Of a stretch of 64,000 nucleotides of DNA, positions 61,001 through 64,000 are shown one piece after another. Source of the DNA: Actinopolyspora halophila DSM 43834 (GTDB lineage Bacteria; Actinomycetota; Actinomycetes; Mycobacteriales; Pseudonocardiaceae); NCBI RefSeq assembly GCF_000371785.1, contig NZ_AQUI01000002.1:714590-778589 (forward strand). The letters are read 5' to 3'. Both the position numbers and the translations under genes were made by a program. How positions within the stretch are numbered: the first letter of the stretch is position 1; each line of letters starts with the position of its first letter. The notes beneath the pieces were generated by a model. That model was not told the DNA's origin, made no database searches, and was given only the letters and a program-made list of their open reading frames with translations.

Positions 61001-61318
61001 ATTCGAAACTATTTCGTATCGTAATTTTACCCGCGTCGCGGTGCGGTTGCCACGCGAGTGAGTACCTCCGATCGTACCGACCGGTCGGTCTCCGAGGGGC
61101 AAGCCGCCGCGCCTCGTGGCCCCTCCGTTTCGGGACTACGGCTTCAGGCGGGTTTCGGACGGTGGGGACGACCCCAGTCTTGGGCGAAACCGAGCCGTCC
61201 GGCCTCGACCTCGACGCGGTTTCCGGTCGAAGTGCCGCAACCGCTCCCGCGCCAGCTCGGGGCGGTTGACTCGGTGCGGGTCTCGACGGTCATGGCGATC
61301 CCTCGAGCGCGTCGTGGA
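61001..61318. promoter_or_regulatory. Upstream region of the oxidoreductase gene with a CGAAA-CTA-TTTCG palindrome
   Basis: The perfect 13-base inverted repeat CGAAACTATTTCG lies at 61004-61016, four bases before the start ATG (minus strand). It lies within the AT-rich patch 61001-61030. It is a likely operator, perhaps for a redox or aldehyde sensor. The rest of the 318 bases shows no gene. Confidence 0.5.
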
Positions 61319-61738
61319 TCAGCGTTCGCGGCGCCCCAGCCAGCCGGTGGGGAGGAACCCCGAACCCGACCAGCGCTTCTGACCGACCGCCTCGTGCAGT
61401 TCCATGTAGGCGCTCTGCACCGAGCGGATGGCCTCCTCGGACGAGGTGGGCTCGGCCGCGGGATCGGGGGCGGGAAGTTGAGTCACCTGCATCCAGCGCT
61501 CCTCCCACAGCGCCTCCTTGGCCGCGTTCCAGCGGAGTCGGACCCCCTCGTCCACCTGATCCCGCTGCTGTTGCGCCTGCTCGACCCGATCCCGTTCGGT
61601 GGCGAGCTCGTGCTCCAGATGCTCGACGCGCTGCCGTTCCCGCTCGCTCAACCGTTCCGCCGCTTCGGTGGCCAGGGCTGCGACCTCCTTGTAACGCTCG
61701 GCTGCCCTGGACGCCCTCTCCTCGGAGTGCTCAGTCAC
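61319..61738 (-). CDS. Coiled-coil protein downstream of FtsK-like ATPase
   Basis: A 139-residue protein with a long heptad-like coiled coil over about the first 75 residues (ERLSERERQRVEHLEHELAT and RDRVEQAQQQRDQVDEG). A tail ends in SGSGFLPTGWLGRRER. I know no named family. The GTG at 61738 overlaps the FtsK-like stop, so it is translationally coupled with it and may be a partner of that ATPase. Confidence 0.72.
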   Translation of the reverse strand: MTEHSEERASRAAERYKEVAALATEAAERLSERERQRVEHLEHELATERDRVEQAQQQRDQVDEGVRLRWNAAKEALWEERWMQVTQLPAPDPAAEPTSSEEAIRSVQSAYMELHEAVGQKRWSGSGFLPTGWLGRRER

Positions 61739-64000
61739 CGGTTTCCTCCCCGACGTTGGAGACGACCGCGTCCGAACCGCGCGGGCGCGGGACGTGTTCC
61801 TGCTCGTCGAACTCCGGCTCCGCCCCCCGCTGCTCGAGCATTCCGGAGAGATCGAACGGAAGGACGACCTCGGGGTGCGAGTGCGTCGAGCGGTCGAAGA
61901 ACAGGCCACGATGGACACGCGGGGACCAGGTGATCAGCTGGCCAGCCGCCAGCGGTGCCAGTTCCTGCCCCTGCACGTCGAGGGCGACCCAGGCTCCCAC
62001 GTCGTCGGCCGGTCCCATGCCCAGCGCGTTGCGCAGCCGCTGGACGCTGCGCCACCAACCGATGGTGTGCACCCCCGCCTCCGGGCCCTGCTTGAGGATC
62101 TTGCGCAGCTGGTCCAGCCCGCTGAGCCGCGTCTGCGGATCCTTGTTCTCCAGCAGGGGCTGGGCGGCATCGGCCCCGTAGAGCAGCAGGCAGTGCTTGG
62201 CGGTCCCGGAGCCCTTCGATGCGGAGTCGGCGCGCTCGTCGAGCAGTGCGGACAACCGCTGCAGGGTGTCGTTCAACTCCCCGGTCTCGACGAACGAGAC
62301 CTCGTGCCCGCCCTGCCGCAGCGTCGACTCCAACGCGCGCGCGTGTTCCGCGCTCTCGTCGACCAGACCCGCGATGGTGAACTCGATGTCGCCGGGCACG
62401 AACTGCGCGGCCAGCGAGAGCGCGCTCGCGCCCAGCACGGCCACGGCGTCCTGCTGGGCCGAACCGAGCACAGCCAGGTTCCTGCCGGGGGAGCGCCCGA
62501 ACGGCAGTGCCGCCGCCGTGCCCCGCACGTCGATCACCTGGCCCAGCAGCACCTGCGGGGAACGCTTCGGACCCGGGCGCAGCGCCTCGTAGTCCTCCAG
62601 CTCGGAGAGGCGGGGCAGGTGCGAACCGTCGAACAGCCGCGGAGGACGCGCGTTGCGCCTGCCCGTCTCCCACAGGTGCCGCTCCCACAGGCCCGTCTGC
62701 AGCGAGTCGAAGGTCTCCGATGCGGTGGCGTCCGGTATGCGCGCCACTTCGTTGCCGTGCTTGACCCCGGAATCGTGGTTGACCACGGCGTGCCAGCGCG
62801 GCAGCTCCAACGCGGTCGTGTTGTTGTCCACCAGCACTCGCCGGGCCTTGGGAAGGGCGATCCGCAGGATGAACTGCTCGAAAATGGCCGGTTTGCCCCA
62901 GAACGCCTCGATGCCCGACACGTCCTGACTGGCCAGAATCAGATGGATCCCCTGGGAACGCCCCCTGCGGGCGACGTCCTCCAGCAGCGTGGCCGCCTGG
63001 GTGGACACCGAGTCGCGTTCGGAGAACAGGTACTGGAACTCGTCGATCACGGCGACGATCCGGGGCCAACGCCCCTGCGGATCACGCTGGCGCAGCTCCT
63101 CGAGCTTGGTCACCTCGTGCGCCTTGGCCGCGTCGGCCCTGCGCCGCATTTCCGTGGCGAGGAAACGCAGCAGAGCCAGGCCGAACTCGCGGTCGGTGTT
63201 GACGTTGACCCCCACGAGCTTGGCGTGCGGCAACCAGCTCGGATCCCTGCTGCCGGGGGTGAACTGGGCGAACGACACACCCTCCTTGAAGTCGAGAAGG
63301 TACATCTCCAGCTCGTCCGGGCTGTACCGGGCGGCGAGCGCTCCCAGCATCCCGTAGAGGAAGTTCGTCTTGCCCGAGCCGCTGGGCCCCCCGACCAGGG
63401 TGTGCGGACTGGCGTCGCCGAGCGAGATCCGCACCGGCTCCCCCTCGAAGAAGCCGACGGGAGCGGTCAGCCCGGAGGTGGAGTCGTTCGTCCAGTACCG
63501 CTCGGGAAGCAGGTCGTCGAAGGTCCGCACCCGGGAGCGCCTGGCCTGGAACGCTTCCGAGATGGCCGAGCAGGCCCTGCTCACGCGTTCCCGTGGGGGA
63601 GTCTCGTCCGGAGTGATCGTCAGGTGGGCGCCGGTCATGCTGCTGCGCGCGCTGTTCGGGCCGGTCAGGGTCACCGACTCCAGGGCGTTGTTCACCGTCA
63701 TCGGCAGGTCCACGACGATCAGCTGGATCCCGCAGGACAGGCCGTTGCGGGCGACACGCTGCAACTGCTGCTGCTGTTCCTCCTTGAGCGGTTCACCGTC
63801 ACCGAACAGCACGGCGATCCGCCAGGGCTCGCCACGATGGCCGGTTTCCTCGACGAGGGACTTCAGCGAAGTGTGCCCCCCGAGCAGCGCGGTGGTGTGG
63901 ACCCTCCTGATGTGCTCGGCCAGCTCCTCGAGGAGATCGTCCAGTCGCGTCGGGTCGTGCGCCGTGAGCAGACCGGACCGGGTCAGGGGGAACAGTCCGG
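61731..64000 (-). CDS. FtsK/SpoIIIE-family ATPase (N-terminus beyond the window)
   Basis: At least 756 residues are visible, and the frame is still open at base 64000, so the N-terminus is missing. A full FtsK motor domain is present: Walker A GGPSGSGKTNFLYG, LLDFKEGVSFAQF, Walker B IVAVIDEFQYLF and ILASQDVSGIEAF. A second ATPase-like unit follows, with a degenerate loop (NLAVLGSAQQDAVAVL) instead of a P-loop. Two or more such domains in a row recall EccC/SpoIIIE-like translocases, but no signature of a type VII locus is seen. It forms an operon with the coiled-coil gene. Confidence 0.86.
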   Translation of the reverse strand, partial: GLFPLTRSGLLTAHDPTRLDDLLEELAEHIRRVHTTALLGGHTSLKSLVEETGHRGEPWRIAVLFGDGEPLKEEQQQQLQRVARNGLSCGIQLIVVDLPMTVNNALESVTLTGPNSARSSMTGAHLTITPDETPPRERVSRACSAISEAFQARRSRVRTFDDLLPERYWTNDSTSGLTAPVGFFEGEPVRISLGDASPHTLVGGPSGSGKTNFLYGMLGALAARYSPDELEMYLLDFKEGVSFAQFTPGSRDPSWLPHAKLVGVNVNTDREFGLALLRFLATEMRRRADAAKAHEVTKLEELRQRDPQGRWPRIVAVIDEFQYLFSERDSVSTQAATLLEDVARRGRSQGIHLILASQDVSGIEAFWGKPAIFEQFILRIALPKARRVLVDNNTTALELPRWHAVVNHDSGVKHGNEVARIPDATASETFDSLQTGLWERHLWETGRRNARPPRLFDGSHLPRLSELEDYEALRPGPKRSPQVLLGQVIDVRGTAAALPFGRSPGRNLAVLGSAQQDAVAVLGASALSLAAQFVPGDIEFTIAGLVDESAEHARALESTLRQGGHEVSFVETGELNDTLQRLSALLDERADSASKGSGTAKHCLLLYGADAAQPLLENKDPQTRLSGLDQLRKILKQGPEAGVHTIGWWRSVQRLRNALGMGPADDVGAWVALDVQGQELAPLAAGQLITWSPRVHRGLFFDRSTHSHPEVVLPFDLSGMLEQRGAEPEFDEQEHVPRPRGSDAVVSNVGEETGD

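Overview
The window is about 70% GC, with dense gene packing, GTG/TTG starts and stop/start overlaps. This is typical of an actinomycete chromosome. The gene content and order (moaA, YccF, cspB, DUF2771, DUF3027, DUF2530, marR, SpoU-type methyltransferase, DUF2537, sepH, serC, then citrate synthases) resemble the conserved moaA2-to-gltA2 stretch I know from Mycobacterium tuberculosis. Protein style fits Pseudonocardiales (Saccharopolyspora or Actinopolyspora type). The genus is an inference and no marker gene settles it. I saw no rRNA, tRNA, transposase or integrase.

Layout. 1-4.4 kb is molybdenum metabolism: a divergent partial moaA, then an HTH/TOBE regulator with modABC, overlapped by a HAD phosphatase. 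4.5-7.6 kb holds a YccF membrane protein, a PhzF isomerase and an acyl-CoA synthetase. 7.6-11.2 kb is a cassette of two divergent secreted hydrolases (PAP2/haloperoxidase-like and nuclease/sphingomyelinase-like), bracketed by a 59-bp direct repeat; it looks inserted. 11.2-33.2 kb is mostly core: R2lox oxidase, cold-shock protein, lipoproteins, a sacsin-like Hsp90-fold ATPase, MarR, two MFS exporters, a GT39 mannosyltransferase-like protein, superoxide dismutase, a glutamate-cysteine ligase family enzyme, an rRNA methyltransferase, sepH and serC.

33.5-45.2 kb has a copper/respiration flavour: a SigC-like ECF sigma factor divergent from a zinc-finger anti-sigma factor and a copper-type P1B ATPase, then an ABC transporter of the MacB/FtsX type, a CopD-CtaG fusion and a second CtaG-like protein. 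45.3-56.3 kb has two citrate synthases, pdxH, an aldose epimerase, an acyl-CoA dehydrogenase divergent from its probable TetR regulator (with a strong operator cluster) and a sugar kinase. It also holds an AT-rich 1-kb gap with a possible tiny peptide gene, and an ABC-2 exporter.

56.5-58.2 kb is the most unusual part. A one-spacer type I-E CRISPR array without cas genes lies next to a three-gene cassette: a small helical partner, a DddA-like (SCP1.201) deaminase toxin and an Imm1 immunity protein. The toxin reading frame is broken by one in-frame TAG codon that a single C-to-T change could have produced. The window ends with a glycerol-3-phosphate dehydrogenase-like flavoprotein, an NADP-dependent oxidoreductase, a coiled-coil protein and a truncated FtsK/SpoIIIE ATPase that runs off the edge.
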